A DNA stretch of 64,000 nt from DUZB01 sp963747555 (GCA_963747555.1 CAVVFZ010000034.1:310001-374000), one strand, 5' to 3'; positions 27,226-36,839 are shown, counted from the stretch's first letter. A program made the numbers and translations. The notes: generated by a model not told the origin, from the sequence alone.

Positions 27226-27226
27226 T

Positions 27227-27427
27227 TCAGGGGACGACTGAGAGGTGTCTTGCGGAGATTTGTCGCGGTCGTAGAGGTGGACGAGATCCCTTCATTCGGG
27301 TTTTTCGAGCGCCCGCGACAAAAGCAAGGCATTCAGGAAACACCGGGCGTATCCTTTTTAAATTCCAGGTGGCCGTTTCCCATTTTCCGCTTCGTTTCTT
27401 GAACATCTCGTTGACGGTCTTCTCCAT
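27227..27427 (-). CDS. Possible small or truncated hypothetical protein
   Basis: A 66-codon frame with a strong ribosome site (GGGAGGAGTT-ATG) starts 'MEKTVNEMFKKRSGKWETA' and then becomes Arg/Pro-rich and low quality, as if the frame were lost after about residue 30. No family recognised. It may be the start of a deleted gene. Confidence 0.3.
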   Translation of the reverse strand: MEKTVNEMFKKRSGKWETATWNLKRIRPVFPECLAFVAGARKTRMKGSRPPLRPRQISARHLSVVP

Positions 27428-27508
27428 AACTCCTCCCTGCCGCTAATTTTCGGATTGGCCTCCTTGTTCGAGTAACAATCGAAAAAGACAAATTCAGGCA
27501 TCCTTTTG

Positions 27509-27579
27509 CGTCTTATTCAACAACATGGAATGGCTTCCTGATTCCGTATTTCGCTGCCGGAAAATTTGAATAGCATACG
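27509..27579. repeat. Degenerate copy of dispersed repeat with inverted ends
   Basis: CGTCTTATTCAA at the left and TTGAATAGCATACG at the right are inverted relatives of the ends of the repeats at 39962 and 49561. The inside keeps a GGAATGG and a TTTCGCTGCCG block resembling the others. The remaining 27428-27694 holds no gene. Confidence 0.4.
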
Positions 27580-27694
27580 GAATAACTTGACATCCATGTG
27601 AAAAATTGCTCAATTCGCGCTGGGAATTCCACTTATATACTACACTATTTGAATTGACCTGCAAAGATCACGGATAAAGAGAGGAGACGCTGTT

Positions 27695-29500
27695 TTGGCG
27701 GAACAATTTTTGAGTGAGAGAAATCTGAAGTTTTTACTGCACGAGGTTTTTGATGTGACCTCGTTGACCAAGTATTCCTACTACGAGGAATACGACCGCA
27801 AGATGTTGGACCAAGTCCTTCAGGCCGCATTCGAACTGGCCCGGGGACTCCTTTGGCCTCATTTTCAGGAGATGGACAGAAAGCCCCCGGAACTGATCGG
27901 GGATGTGGTGAAAGTACATCCTTCCGTGAAAAACATTTTAAAGGAATTCGGCGATGGCGGGTGGATCAGCATGACCGTTCCGGATGAACTGGACGGCCAA
28001 CAGCTTCCACAGCTTATTGCGGACAGTTGTCAGTTCATCTTCACGGCGGCCAACTACTCGGCAGCGACTTATCCGGGGCTTTGCGACGGGGCCGCCCGCC
28101 TCATCGAAAATTTTGGAAGCAAGGATCTTTACAATACTTTCGTTCCCAATATACGTGGCGGCCGGTGGCAGGGGACCATGGCCCTTACGGAGCCGGAAGC
28201 GGGAAGCTCTCTGTCGGATATTGCGACCACGGCGGAACCGGCTGAAAAAGGGTGGTACCGGATTCAGGGGCAGAAGGTCTTTATCTCGGCAGGGGATCAT
28301 GATGGAGTGGAAAACGTCGTGCACCTGATGTTGGCCAAAATCAAAGGGGCGCCTCCAGGGGTCAAAGGAATTTCTTTGTTTGTGGTGCCGAAAAGGCGGA
28401 TCAACGAAAAGGGGGAACTGGTTTCCAACGACGTGGCCACTTCGGGGATTTTTCACAAACTGGGTTACCGGGGATGCCCCATCGCACAGCTCAGCATAGG
28501 CGACAGGAACGATTGCCGGGGATACCTGGTGGGAGAGCCGCACAACGGCCTTCGCTACATGTTCCAGATGATGAACGAAGCAAGGATCGGCGTGGGCATG
28601 GGGGCTACGGCCATGGCCACGGCCGCCTACTACGCTTCCCTGGCATATGCCCGGGTTCGAAAGCAGGGGAGGCTGATACAGGAAAAAGATCCTGCCCGTC
28701 CTCCGGTCCCCATCATTGAACATGCCGATTTGAAACGTATGCTGCTGTTCCAGAGGTCGGTGGTTGAGGGGGCTCTGTCCCTGCTTTTGCAATGCAGCAA
28801 ATACGTGGATCTGAAAAAACTGACCAGCGACGAAGAAAAAGAAAAGTATTCCCTCCTGCTGGATCTTCTCACGCCGGTAGCCAAGTCCTATCCTTCGGAA
28901 ACCGGCATTGTTTCCATCAGTCAAGGACTTCAATGTTTCGGGGGATCCGGTTATTGCGACGACTATCCGCTGGAACAATATTATCGGGATGCACGCATTC
29001 ATCCCATTCATGAAGGAACAACGGGCATCCATGGGATCGACCTTCTGGGCCGCAAGATCCGCATGAAAAACGGCAAGGCCTTTACGCTGTATCTGCATGA
29101 AGTGGAAGACGCCATTGAGAAAACAAAAGAGAGCCCTCTTCTGGCGCCCTATGGGCGGCAGTTGGCGGAACTTCTCGAAAAACTGAAAGAGGTCACCATC
29201 CATCTGATGGGAGTTGAGAAAGAGAAGGGACCGGAACACTTCCTTGCCGATGCGACCCTCTACCTGGAATTATTCGGAATCATCGCCATCGGCTGGCAGT
29301 GGCTCCTACAGGCAACGGTAATCGAAAAAGCCCTGGAAGGAAAATGTTCGAAAACCGACAACTATTTCTATCAGGGAAAGCTTTTCGCGTTCCGATACTT
29401 TTTCGGGTACGAGCTGCTCAAGGCGGAAGGGCTGATCAAACGGTTGATGCACGGCGACGGCGTAACCGTGGATATGGAAGTGGCGTTTTTCATGGACTAG
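27695..29500 (+). CDS. Acyl-CoA dehydrogenase with extended C-terminal domain
   Basis: 601 residues, the length of the DmdC/AcdA-like group with an extra C-terminal domain after the flavin fold. Key segments are 'GTMALTEPEAGSSLSD' (FAD/substrate loop), 'VFISAGDHD', 'EARIGVGMGATAMATAAYY' and 'YYRDARIHPIHEGTTGIHGI', where the Glu of HEGT is the likely catalytic base. It oxidises an acyl-CoA at alpha-beta with electron transfer to ETF, and chain specificity cannot be read. The start is TTG with GAGGAG eight bases upstream. The gene is monocistronic, with the next gene convergent. Confidence 0.88.
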   Translation: MAEQFLSERNLKFLLHEVFDVTSLTKYSYYEEYDRKMLDQVLQAAFELARGLLWPHFQEMDRKPPELIGDVVKVHPSVKNILKEFGDGGWISMTVPDELDGQQLPQLIADSCQFIFTAANYSAATYPGLCDGAARLIENFGSKDLYNTFVPNIRGGRWQGTMALTEPEAGSSLSDIATTAEPAEKGWYRIQGQKVFISAGDHDGVENVVHLMLAKIKGAPPGVKGISLFVVPKRRINEKGELVSNDVATSGIFHKLGYRGCPIAQLSIGDRNDCRGYLVGEPHNGLRYMFQMMNEARIGVGMGATAMATAAYYASLAYARVRKQGRLIQEKDPARPPVPIIEHADLKRMLLFQRSVVEGALSLLLQCSKYVDLKKLTSDEEKEKYSLLLDLLTPVAKSYPSETGIVSISQGLQCFGGSGYCDDYPLEQYYRDARIHPIHEGTTGIHGIDLLGRKIRMKNGKAFTLYLHEVEDAIEKTKESPLLAPYGRQLAELLEKLKEVTIHLMGVEKEKGPEHFLADATLYLELFGIIAIGWQWLLQATVIEKALEGKCSKTDNYFYQGKLFAFRYFFGYELLKAEGLIKRLMHGDGVTVDMEVAFFMD

Positions 29501-29514
29501 ATGATCAGGAAAGA

Positions 29515-30456
29515 TCAAAATGCTTTACTTCGACTTCTAATGCTTGCTGGGGATAATATATCCTGTTCCTTTTTCAGTTGGAGGGCCACGATGGCCGCCA
29601 CCACCATAGCCCCTCCGACAATCTGCAGGGGATGGAGCGATTCGCCTAAAAAAAGGTAGGCAAAGAGGCCTGCTGAGATCGGTTCCAAGGTTGCTGTAAT
29701 GGATGCCCGCGTGGAACGGACGTAGTTTACCCCCACGAAAAAGAGGCCGAAAGGCAGAACCGTTCCCATTACGGATACATAAAAGATCCATCCCCACTGG
29801 GCGGCCGTAAAGTGAGCGCCGAGATAATGGAATGGGGGATACAAGGTGTGCCAGGTGATCGTTGCAAAGAGAAAAGAGTAAAAAAGGACGGTCCAGGGGG
29901 AATAGCGGTGCATGCCTCTTTCCCCTACGAGGGTATATACCGCAAAACACAGCGCCGATGCAAGACCCGCCAGGATTCCAAGCTGGTTCATTTTTAACAA
30001 CTGAAGGCTGTAGCCCCCCACCACAAGGTAACAGCCTGCAAGGGACAGAAGCAATGCAGCGAATTTGGTAGGCGTGAGACGTTCCTGCCAGAAACAGATG
30101 GAAAAAAAAGCCACCATGATGGGGGCCAGATACTGAATAAAAATGGCTGCGGCAACCTGGATCTTGCTGATGGCGTAAAAATAGGTCACCTGGACCAGGG
30201 CCATCACAACACCGCCCAGAAGGAAAAAATACCAGAGATCCCTGGGCCGAACTCTGAAGAGGGGCCGGAACCAGATTCCAAAAACAATGGACAGCAGTAC
30301 GGCCGAAACGGTTACCCGGATCTGCACCAGTTCAAAGGGGGTCACGCCGCCGGTAAAGAGGGCCTTTCCCGCTGTTCCGGAGGAGGCCCACATGACGGCG
30401 GCCGCCGCGACACAAAGATACCCCTTCATGGAAAGTGACGCATCAGAACTTTTCAT
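29515..30456 (-). CDS. EamA/DMT-superfamily permease
   Basis: 313 residues with ten hydrophobic segments arranged as two EamA repeats (about 12-145 and 155-290). Typical features are 'AAVMWASSGTAGKALF' in TM1 and 'GTVLPFGLFFVGVNYVRSTRASITATLEPI' region (shown here only in part) in the second repeat. It probably exports amino acids or other metabolites across the inner membrane. Substrate unknown. Confidence 0.85.
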   Translation of the reverse strand: MKSSDASLSMKGYLCVAAAAVMWASSGTAGKALFTGGVTPFELVQIRVTVSAVLLSIVFGIWFRPLFRVRPRDLWYFFLLGGVVMALVQVTYFYAISKIQVAAAIFIQYLAPIMVAFFSICFWQERLTPTKFAALLLSLAGCYLVVGGYSLQLLKMNQLGILAGLASALCFAVYTLVGERGMHRYSPWTVLFYSFLFATITWHTLYPPFHYLGAHFTAAQWGWIFYVSVMGTVLPFGLFFVGVNYVRSTRASITATLEPISAGLFAYLFLGESLHPLQIVGGAMVVAAIVALQLKKEQDILSPASIRSRSKAF

Positions 30457-30508
30457 GCAAATATCAGCTCACTTTGAAAGGATGTCCCACCAATATTCCG
30501 CAATCTAA

Positions 30509-30681
30509 GAGCCTGTTTGAAAATTATCTCGTCGCGAGGTTGAGCGAGGCTTTCAAGGGCAAGGAAGCAAGAAAATGGGGATGGAAGCGTAGTCGGGCTA
30601 CGGTGAAGACCCATTTTAGCAGCTGACGCAGCCATTGGAAGCCACAGCCGACCGCAGCAGGGATAATTTTCAAACAGGCTC
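30509..30681. mobile_element. MITE with ~20-bp terminal inverted repeats and TAA target duplication
   Basis: A 173-bp element bounded by GAGCCTGTTTGAAAATTATC and its exact inverse, flanked by TAA on both sides (30506-30508 and 30682-30684). The interior has no coding frame. GAG-starting ends and a 3-bp TNA-type duplication resemble the IS1031/ISL2 groups of the IS5 family, so a transposase in trans is inferred. It sits exactly at the stop codon of the next minus-strand gene. Confidence 0.8.
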
Positions 30682-31823
30682 TAAGACTTTCCCGCCTCCA
30701 TAGCCCGTACAACGACGTCGGTGATATCGAGCACGTCCAGATCCACTTTCTGTCTCCTTGCCCTGCTCTTGATGGTTCGGATGCATTGCTGGCATGACGT
30801 AACGACCGTATCGGCGCCGGTTCTCCGGATTTCTTCCAGCTTATTCCCTGCCACCTTTGCCGAAAGATCCTGATCCGCTATTTCGAGATTGCCTCCCCCC
30901 CCGCAGCAGACGCTTTTTGCACGGTTATTTTCCAGTTCATGAAAGGTCAGGCCGGGAATGGAGCATAACAAATCCCTCGGTTCATCGAAGACTCCTCCCT
31001 TTCTCCCCAGATCACAAGGATCATGATAGGTAACCGTCGTATCAAGCCTTCCCAGAGACAGAGCCCCGTCTTGAACAAGTTTCCCGATAAATTGGGTGGT
31101 GTGAAACATCTCTATTTTCGTATTGTAAAACTCTTTCCAGGTTCGATAGCATGACGGGCAGGAAAAGACGACGGTGCGGGCATGGAGTGCGTCCAGGCGC
31201 CCCAGGTTATGTTCCATCAGTCGGGCCATCTCTCCGGATGCCCCCGCCCCCACAAGCGGAAAACCGCAACACCATTCCTCTCCGCCCAGAATGGTGAAAT
31301 CCACCCCCGCCTGGGAGAGTATCCTGATGACATTTTTGGGAACGGACTGGACCATGGGGAAAAACGAGGCAACACATCCCACAAAATAAACAACATCCGC
31401 TCTTTCTTTTCCCACCAGATTGTCTGGAGCCTCTTCAAGATCATCCAGCCATTCCCCTCTTTCCGCGTTGTCCTCTCCGGATATATTAAAATGCTCTTGC
31501 AGCGATTTTACCAGCCGTTCGGTGGTGGGCTGAAATCCCCTGGCGGCCGCAATCTCTTCCCGCATGCCCAAAAAGACCTTGCTCAGATCCACACCGCTCG
31601 GGCATGTCACCGAACACGCACCGCACAGGAGGCATTTTGAAAAGATATCCCGGTAACGATCGCTCAGTTCCAGCACACCCTGCGAGTAGAATCTCGCCAA
31701 TTGAATCTTCCCCCTCGGGGAATATTTTTCAAGAAGAAGCTCTCGGCATACCGGACAGGCAGAAACGCAGAGCCCGCATTTGTTGCACTGGTTGAATTCA
31801 TTTATGATGGTTTCAGCTATCAT
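30681..31823 (-). CDS. (Fe-S)-binding CCG-domain protein, GlcF/GlpC/HdrD-like
   Basis: 380 residues: two N-terminal 4Fe-4S motifs ('CNKCGLCVSACP', 'CLLCGACSVTCP') followed by two cysteine-rich CCG domains ('EEWCCGFPL' and 'SVCCGGGGNLEIA'). This architecture passes electrons from a flavoprotein to quinone or other carriers. It follows a GlcD-like FAD oxidase by 43 bp, so the pair is probably a glycolate/D-lactate-type 2-hydroxyacid dehydrogenase. Its TAG stop uses the TTA of the MITE target site plus the element's first base, and the empty site would also read TAG, so the protein end is unchanged. Confidence 0.87.
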   Translation of the reverse strand: MIAETIINEFNQCNKCGLCVSACPVCRELLLEKYSPRGKIQLARFYSQGVLELSDRYRDIFSKCLLCGACSVTCPSGVDLSKVFLGMREEIAAARGFQPTTERLVKSLQEHFNISGEDNAERGEWLDDLEEAPDNLVGKERADVVYFVGCVASFFPMVQSVPKNVIRILSQAGVDFTILGGEEWCCGFPLVGAGASGEMARLMEHNLGRLDALHARTVVFSCPSCYRTWKEFYNTKIEMFHTTQFIGKLVQDGALSLGRLDTTVTYHDPCDLGRKGGVFDEPRDLLCSIPGLTFHELENNRAKSVCCGGGGNLEIADQDLSAKVAGNKLEEIRRTGADTVVTSCQQCIRTIKSRARRQKVDLDVLDITDVVVRAMEAGKS

Positions 31824-31866
31824 TTTTCCTTTTTCCTGTATGGAACCTGGTTGGGTGGAATGGATT

Positions 31867-33240
31867 CTAAAGAAAACTACCCGGATTCAAAATGTTGTTG
31901 GGATCGAACACCTTTTTGATTCCCCGCATGATCTCCATGGCAGCCTGGTTGAACTGCATGGATATCCACTTGTTTTTGGCAATACCGATGCCGTGTTCGC
32001 CGGAAAGGGTCCCGCCCATCGCTATAGTAGTCTCAAAAAGTTCATCCATGGCCTTCTCGATCCGTTCCGCTTCATCTCGATCGCGCAGATCCGTCATGAT
32101 CAGAGGATGAAGATTTCCGTCTCCGGCATGGGCCAGCACTCCAATTCTCAACTGGTATTTTTCAGCCAACGCCACAATTTTTCGGATCATGTCCGGCAGC
32201 TTTTTCACGGGGACGGTGGCGTCTTCCACGATACAGTTGGGTCTCACGCTCGCAACGGCCCCGAAAGCCGTCCTTCGCGCCTGCCAGAGTTTCTCCGCTT
32301 CCTCGGGAGTATTTGCCCGTTCAACCTCTATGGCGCCTCGTTTTTTGCAGAACTGTTCGATGATTTTCCCCTGGTTTTCCACTGAGGAGGCTTCTCCATC
32401 CACCTCAATAAGCAACAAGGCCTCGGCGTCCTTTGAAAATTGGGCATCCCCGTAATTTCTGATGACATCCAGAACCACCCTATCGATCAACTCCAGGGTG
32501 GTGGGAACGATTCCGGAACCGATAATGGCCGAAACCGTTCTGGCGGCATCGTCCAGATCGGAAAAGACGGCCTGCAGCGTTGCCTTTGCCGGCGGCAGGG
32601 GAATGAGTCTCACCGTGATCTCCGTGATGATGCCAAGCGTTCCCTCGGACCCGCAAAGTAGTCTTGTCAGATCGTAACCGGTGACGTTTTTAAGCGTCTT
32701 TCCCCCTGTTCGAATGATCTCTCCGGAAGGCAACACCACTTCCAGGCCCAGAAGATAATCCCTGGTAACCCCGTATTTTACCCCCCTGGGCCCCCCGGCA
32801 TTCAGCGCCACATTTCCTCCCATGGTGGAGACAAACATGCTTGCAGGGTCCGGCGGATACAGGAGGTGGTGCCCTGCCGCCTCTTTCTGCAGAACCGCAT
32901 TTATGACCCCGGGCTGCACAACGGCGCACATATTCTCCGTATCTATTTCAAGGATCTTGCTCATTCTGTGAAACGCCAGGATGATCCCCCCCCTTTTTGC
33001 CACAGACCCCCCGCAGATATTGGTTCCCGCCCCACGGGGAATGACAGGGATTTTTTCTCTGTTGAGCACTTTCATGATCCCGGAGATCTCTTGAGTGGTT
33101 CCGGGAACGATAACACCGTCCGGCATGAATTCCGGTAGGAAACCATCATAGGAATAGGTAGCCAGGTCCTCCGGAGTATCGAGAAACCATTCGCCTCCAA
33201 CAATTGCGCTTAATTCTTCCGCCGTTGGGGTGGAAATCAT
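31867..33240 (-). CDS. FAD-linked 2-hydroxyacid dehydrogenase, GlcD/D-lactate dehydrogenase-like
   Basis: 457 residues with a PCMH-type FAD-binding domain ('VPVIPRGAGTNICGGSVAKR-type' loop, 'GGNVALNAGGPRGVKYG', 'GKTLKNVTGYDLTRLLCGS') and the FAD-oxidase C-terminal domain with 'HAGDGNLHPLI' and 'SGEHGIGIAKNKWI'. It oxidises a 2-hydroxyacid such as D-lactate or glycolate, delivering electrons to the adjacent CCG protein. The ATG at 33240 is chosen because GGAGG lies six bases upstream. An ATG at 33252 overlaps that site. Confidence 0.9.
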   Translation of the reverse strand: MISTPTAEELSAIVGGEWFLDTPEDLATYSYDGFLPEFMPDGVIVPGTTQEISGIMKVLNREKIPVIPRGAGTNICGGSVAKRGGIILAFHRMSKILEIDTENMCAVVQPGVINAVLQKEAAGHHLLYPPDPASMFVSTMGGNVALNAGGPRGVKYGVTRDYLLGLEVVLPSGEIIRTGGKTLKNVTGYDLTRLLCGSEGTLGIITEITVRLIPLPPAKATLQAVFSDLDDAARTVSAIIGSGIVPTTLELIDRVVLDVIRNYGDAQFSKDAEALLLIEVDGEASSVENQGKIIEQFCKKRGAIEVERANTPEEAEKLWQARRTAFGAVASVRPNCIVEDATVPVKKLPDMIRKIVALAEKYQLRIGVLAHAGDGNLHPLIMTDLRDRDEAERIEKAMDELFETTIAMGGTLSGEHGIGIAKNKWISMQFNQAAMEIMRGIKKVFDPNNILNPGSFL

Positions 33241-33278
33241 AAAGTCCTCCATGAAATGCGTTTGTTAAGGAATACCGC

Positions 33279-34208
33279 TTATTCCGTCTTTGCCGGTTCT
33301 TGTTCTGTCTTTGCCGGGTTTTGTTGCATCTGCTGGTTCTGTTTAATCAACTGCTCAAAAAACTTTTGGCCATCCACCGAAGGATTCTTTCCTTCGACCT
33401 GTCCTCCGCCGTCCTTGGCATTCTTCTGCTGCTGATTTTTGATGGCATCAAGAAATTTCTGCAGGTTCTGATCCCCATGGACAGACGGGCCTGCCTTCGG
33501 ATCGAAAATGTTTCCGTAAATCCGGATTTCCAGTTCAGGCTTTATTTCGCTCGTGGTTTTCAACACGATCGTGTCTCTGTATCTGCCGGCATCTTTCTTG
33601 GTATTTTCAACATGCAGCACATACCCTTTTTCGGTCGGTTTGTTCACTTCTTCAAGCTTATAAAGAACATTTTTTCCATCCAATGCCTTTACTTCCGAGA
33701 CCGAAAAAGGATATTTCTCCTGCGGGATGATTTTCACCTCTCTCGCAATCGGTTGTCCCACTGGACCCGAAAGGTTGACGCTCGCAGGCTGGATTGTCGC
33801 AAATCTTTCAACTTTTCCGCTGATCTCAAGCTGTACAACGGAATTTTTCTTGTCGTTTGTTTCAACGGTTATGGTTTTATGAAGCGCTTTTCCTCCATAA
33901 CCGCTCGTATTGACTCTTATGGTTATTTTTCCCTCACCGCCGGCGGGGATTTGTCTCGAGTAGGAGACGGTGGTGCACCCTCATCCGGATTTGACCTTTT
34001 GAACATCCAGGGTGGAATCTCCCTTATTCATGATCACAAAATCATGCAGCACTTCTGTTCCCTCAAGGGCCTGGTCAAAGGCATATCCGGGTTCCGGAAA
34101 AAACGCGACAGGGCCTCCCGGAGCGGCTTCATCCGCTAAGGAAAAAGAGGCGAATATCGAGAAAAACAGCCCCATCAAAAAAGACGAAAATAGAACTTTC
34201 TTTCGCAT
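33279..34208 (-). CDS. Secreted DUF1573 protein with in-frame UGA at the conserved CGCT cysteine (candidate selenoprotein)
   Basis: From an ATG at 34208 (AAGGAG nine bases upstream) a signal peptide (residues 1-25) leads to a DUF1573 beta domain 'EVLHDFVIMNKGDSTLDV'. After residue 75 there is TGA (33983-33981), then the same frame runs on without a stop to 33279, giving 309 residues. Family members read ..CGCT.. here; this gene reads 'KSG-UGA-GCTTVSYS', so UGA replaces exactly the first Cys. The second half is intact (a second beta domain and a Gln/Asn-rich tail). A 5-bp stem lies 13-28 bases after the UGA, but its loop lacks the expected G. The alternatives are nonsense mutation or sequence error. 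Confidence 0.65.
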
Positions 34209-34544
34209 TGTCTAAAAACTCCTTGTTTTAATTTGAGAATTACCCAAGTGAACCTCCTTTAGGAAGCTCACGGGAGATTTCTATCACAGGTTTTCAGAAA
34301 TCTCAACCATTACTCCTTTGCGTCTGCAATTCGCATCGCGCACCTTTTCTCATCTCCCGGCATGCGGATGCCGAACGATTTTTATGCAGCCCGTCAGAAC
34401 GGCAGGAAACCGGGGAACGCAAAGGCAAATATAGATTGACAAATGAATCAGAAACATTTTATGCATTTACAACATCTTTGCCACATAAATTCCCGGCCAT
34501 CCTAAATAGTCAACGCTGAAACATCATCCCGAATCTGGTGAATC
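34209..34544. other. Divergent intergenic region
   Basis: 336 bp between the DUF1573 gene and the acyl-CoA dehydrogenase operon. A TTGACA at 34436 followed 17 bases later by TTATGC is a weak candidate promoter for the plus-strand operon. No gene or strong repeat seen. Confidence 0.4.
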
Positions 34545-35687
34545 ATGGAATTTTCTTTTTCAGAAGAACAGAAGTTATTTAAGGAGCAGGTCATCCGATT
34601 TGCAAAGAAGGAAATCGTTCCCAGAGTTCGTGAACACGACCTGGCAGGCAAATTTGATTTTGAATCCTTTCGAAAGTTGGGGAATTTCGGCATCCTTGGC
34701 TTGCATTTTCCTGAGGAATTCGGTGGAAGCGAAGCCGATGTGGTAACCTCGGCGGTTGCCGGCGAGGCCCTGGGAGAAGCAGGGGTTGATGGAGGTCTGA
34801 CCCTCGCCTATGGCGCCCACACCTTCCTTTGCACCGATACCATATTTACCCACGGTTCAAAGGCATTGCGGGAAAAATATGTTCCACGGCTTGCGTCCGG
34901 CGAATGGATAGGCTGCATGGGGCTGACCGAACCCGGCGCCGGGTCCGATGTGGCCTCCCTGACCACGCGGGCCGCAAAAGACAATGGGAGCTATGTCCTC
35001 AACGGCAGCAAAATGTTTATCACAAATGGACCGATAGCGGATGTGGCGGTTGTCTATGCCAAGACGGACAAGAATTTAAAACACGGGGGGATCTCGGCCT
35101 TTGTCGTGGAAAAGGGGACCCCCGGGTTTTCGGCCGGCAAACCCCTTCAAAAGATGGGAGTTCGCACCTCCCATACATCGGAATTGATTTTTGAAAACTG
35201 CCGCATTCCGGAAGAAAATCTTTTGGGAAAAGAAGGGGCGGGATTCCTGATGGCCATGCAGACAGTGGAATGGGATCGAAGCGCTCTGATGGCCCCGTTT
35301 ATCGGCGGAATGACCTACACCCTGAATCAATGCATTCGGTATGCAGGGGAGCGGATCCAATTTGGTCGTCCCATAGGACGATTCCAGGCCATCAAACACA
35401 AACTGGCCGATTTGAAGATCTTTATTGAAGCGGCCAGGACCTTGATCTACCGGGTGGCGTGGTGCAAAGACCAGGGAAGGCCATTAAACCATCTGGAAGC
35501 AGCCGTGGCCAAGCTTTTTGTGGGAGACTGGAGTCTCAAGCCGGCCAACGACGCCATGATCATTCACGGAGGCTATGGATACTGCCATGAATATGACGTG
35601 GAAAGAAACTTCAGGGACAGTCGGCTGGCCCCCATCGGCGGCGGCACCTCCGAAATTGCCAAGAAGATTATTTCAAAACTCATGTGA
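34545..35687 (+). CDS. Acyl-CoA dehydrogenase (isovaleryl-CoA dehydrogenase-like)
   Basis: 380 residues, standard length. It has 'CMGLTEPGAGSDVASLTTRA', 'KMFITNGPIADVAVVYAKT', 'FGRPIGRFQAIKHKLADL' and the C-terminal 'GGGTSEIAKKII'. The last motif lacks the usual Glu of YEGTSEIQ, as in isovaleryl- and long-chain-type enzymes that use a Glu on another helix. Here that helix reads 'VEWDRSALMAPFIGG', with Asp at the expected position. First gene of a six-gene cluster resembling the leucine/isovalerate (liu) pathway. Electrons go to ETF. Confidence 0.85.
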   Translation: MEFSFSEEQKLFKEQVIRFAKKEIVPRVREHDLAGKFDFESFRKLGNFGILGLHFPEEFGGSEADVVTSAVAGEALGEAGVDGGLTLAYGAHTFLCTDTIFTHGSKALREKYVPRLASGEWIGCMGLTEPGAGSDVASLTTRAAKDNGSYVLNGSKMFITNGPIADVAVVYAKTDKNLKHGGISAFVVEKGTPGFSAGKPLQKMGVRTSHTSELIFENCRIPEENLLGKEGAGFLMAMQTVEWDRSALMAPFIGGMTYTLNQCIRYAGERIQFGRPIGRFQAIKHKLADLKIFIEAARTLIYRVAWCKDQGRPLNHLEAAVAKLFVGDWSLKPANDAMIIHGGYGYCHEYDVERNFRDSRLAPIGGGTSEIAKKIISKLM

Positions 35688-35696
35688 GGAAGATCG

Positions 35697-36833
35697 ATGA
35701 ATTTCGACTTTGACGATTCCGATAGAATTCTCTGCGACAAAATTCGTCTCCAGTATCAGGAAGAAAGTGGTTTCGAAGGAAGAACATCCCACACACCGGA
35801 GGCGCCTCCTCTACGGGAGGAGCTTTTAAAAAACCTGAAAGTCCTTTCCCATCTGGGATATTTCGAGATAGGCGGTGAACCGGGAAGGAATTCCATTCTC
35901 CTTGCCAGAGTCCGGGAAACACTGGCATCCCTATCCCCTTCCCTCTTTCTTTCCGTGGAAATGAGCGCCAGGATTTTCGGTTCACTGATTGCGCTGTACG
36001 GCTCTGGCGAACAAAAAGAACAGATCCTCTCCGCCCTCAGGGAGGGCATGTTGATTGGAACAGTGGGCCTTACGGAAACGGGTATGAGTCTGGAAAACAT
36101 AGCCATGGAAACCACGGGCAGGGCAATGGGAGACTCCATCACCCTGTCGGGCGTCAAGCCTTATGTGCTGAATGGACCGGTGGCGGACATCTTTGCCGTT
36201 GCAGGCAAAGTTGAAGCGGAACAGACCGGTTTTGGTTTTTTTCTCGTAGACAGGGCCAATGTAGGCCTTCGGATCGGACCGGAACTCCCCACGGTCGGTT
36301 TTGAGGGAGCCGTTCTGTCTTCCATCACACTCGACGGCTGTCCTCTTCCGCAAACATCCCTGATCGGACCTTTTGAAGGGGATGAGGTCCTTAAAAGGCT
36401 TCGGACTTGGGAAGACCAGGTACTGACCATCGCTGCTCTCGGTTTGATGCAGCGGTCCCACAAAACCGCCTTGAAATATGCCAGAGAGCATGAAAGCGGT
36501 GGAAAACCGATCATCGCTTACCAGGAAATCGCCTTCAGGCTTGCGGAGATGTTCACCCTTTTGCAGACCTCCCAGCTGCTGGCCTATCGTGCCGCATGGA
36601 TGGATGAAACAGGAGACAGGGAAGCGGATATCCTTGCTCGTTGCGCCAAAGTTTTCTGCAGCGAATCAGCCCAGGAGGTGGCGAACCAGGCCATGCAAAT
36701 TCTGGGGATTCAGGGATACTGCTGTCCCAACCGGGCCGAAGAAGCATACAGGGGTGCAAGATATCTGCAGGTGTCGGGGACTTCTTCTGAAATCTCCCGC
36801 ATGAAGATCGCGGATGGGATGATGAAAGGATAA
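35697..36833 (+). CDS. Second acyl-CoA dehydrogenase-like protein
   Basis: 378 residues with the three-domain acyl-CoA dehydrogenase layout but divergent: the loop reads 'VGLTETGMSLENIAMETTG' instead of the usual TEPGAGSD, the N-terminal domain is short, and the end reads 'VSGTSSEISRMKIADGMM'. At the position where its neighbour has Asp it has Glu ('TWEDQVLTIAALGLMQ'). It may form a heteromer with the upstream dehydrogenase. It starts 9 bp after that gene with GAGGAAG upstream. Confidence 0.8.
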   Translation: MNFDFDDSDRILCDKIRLQYQEESGFEGRTSHTPEAPPLREELLKNLKVLSHLGYFEIGGEPGRNSILLARVRETLASLSPSLFLSVEMSARIFGSLIALYGSGEQKEQILSALREGMLIGTVGLTETGMSLENIAMETTGRAMGDSITLSGVKPYVLNGPVADIFAVAGKVEAEQTGFGFFLVDRANVGLRIGPELPTVGFEGAVLSSITLDGCPLPQTSLIGPFEGDEVLKRLRTWEDQVLTIAALGLMQRSHKTALKYAREHESGGKPIIAYQEIAFRLAEMFTLLQTSQLLAYRAAWMDETGDREADILARCAKVFCSESAQEVANQAMQILGIQGYCCPNRAEEAYRGARYLQVSGTSSEISRMKIADGMMKG

Positions 36834-36839
36834 ATAACC

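Noticed and set aside
33279..33761. A separate 160-residue gene for the second half of the DUF1573 protein
   Set aside because: No ribosome site at 33761, and the frame is continuous with the upstream half except for the single UGA.
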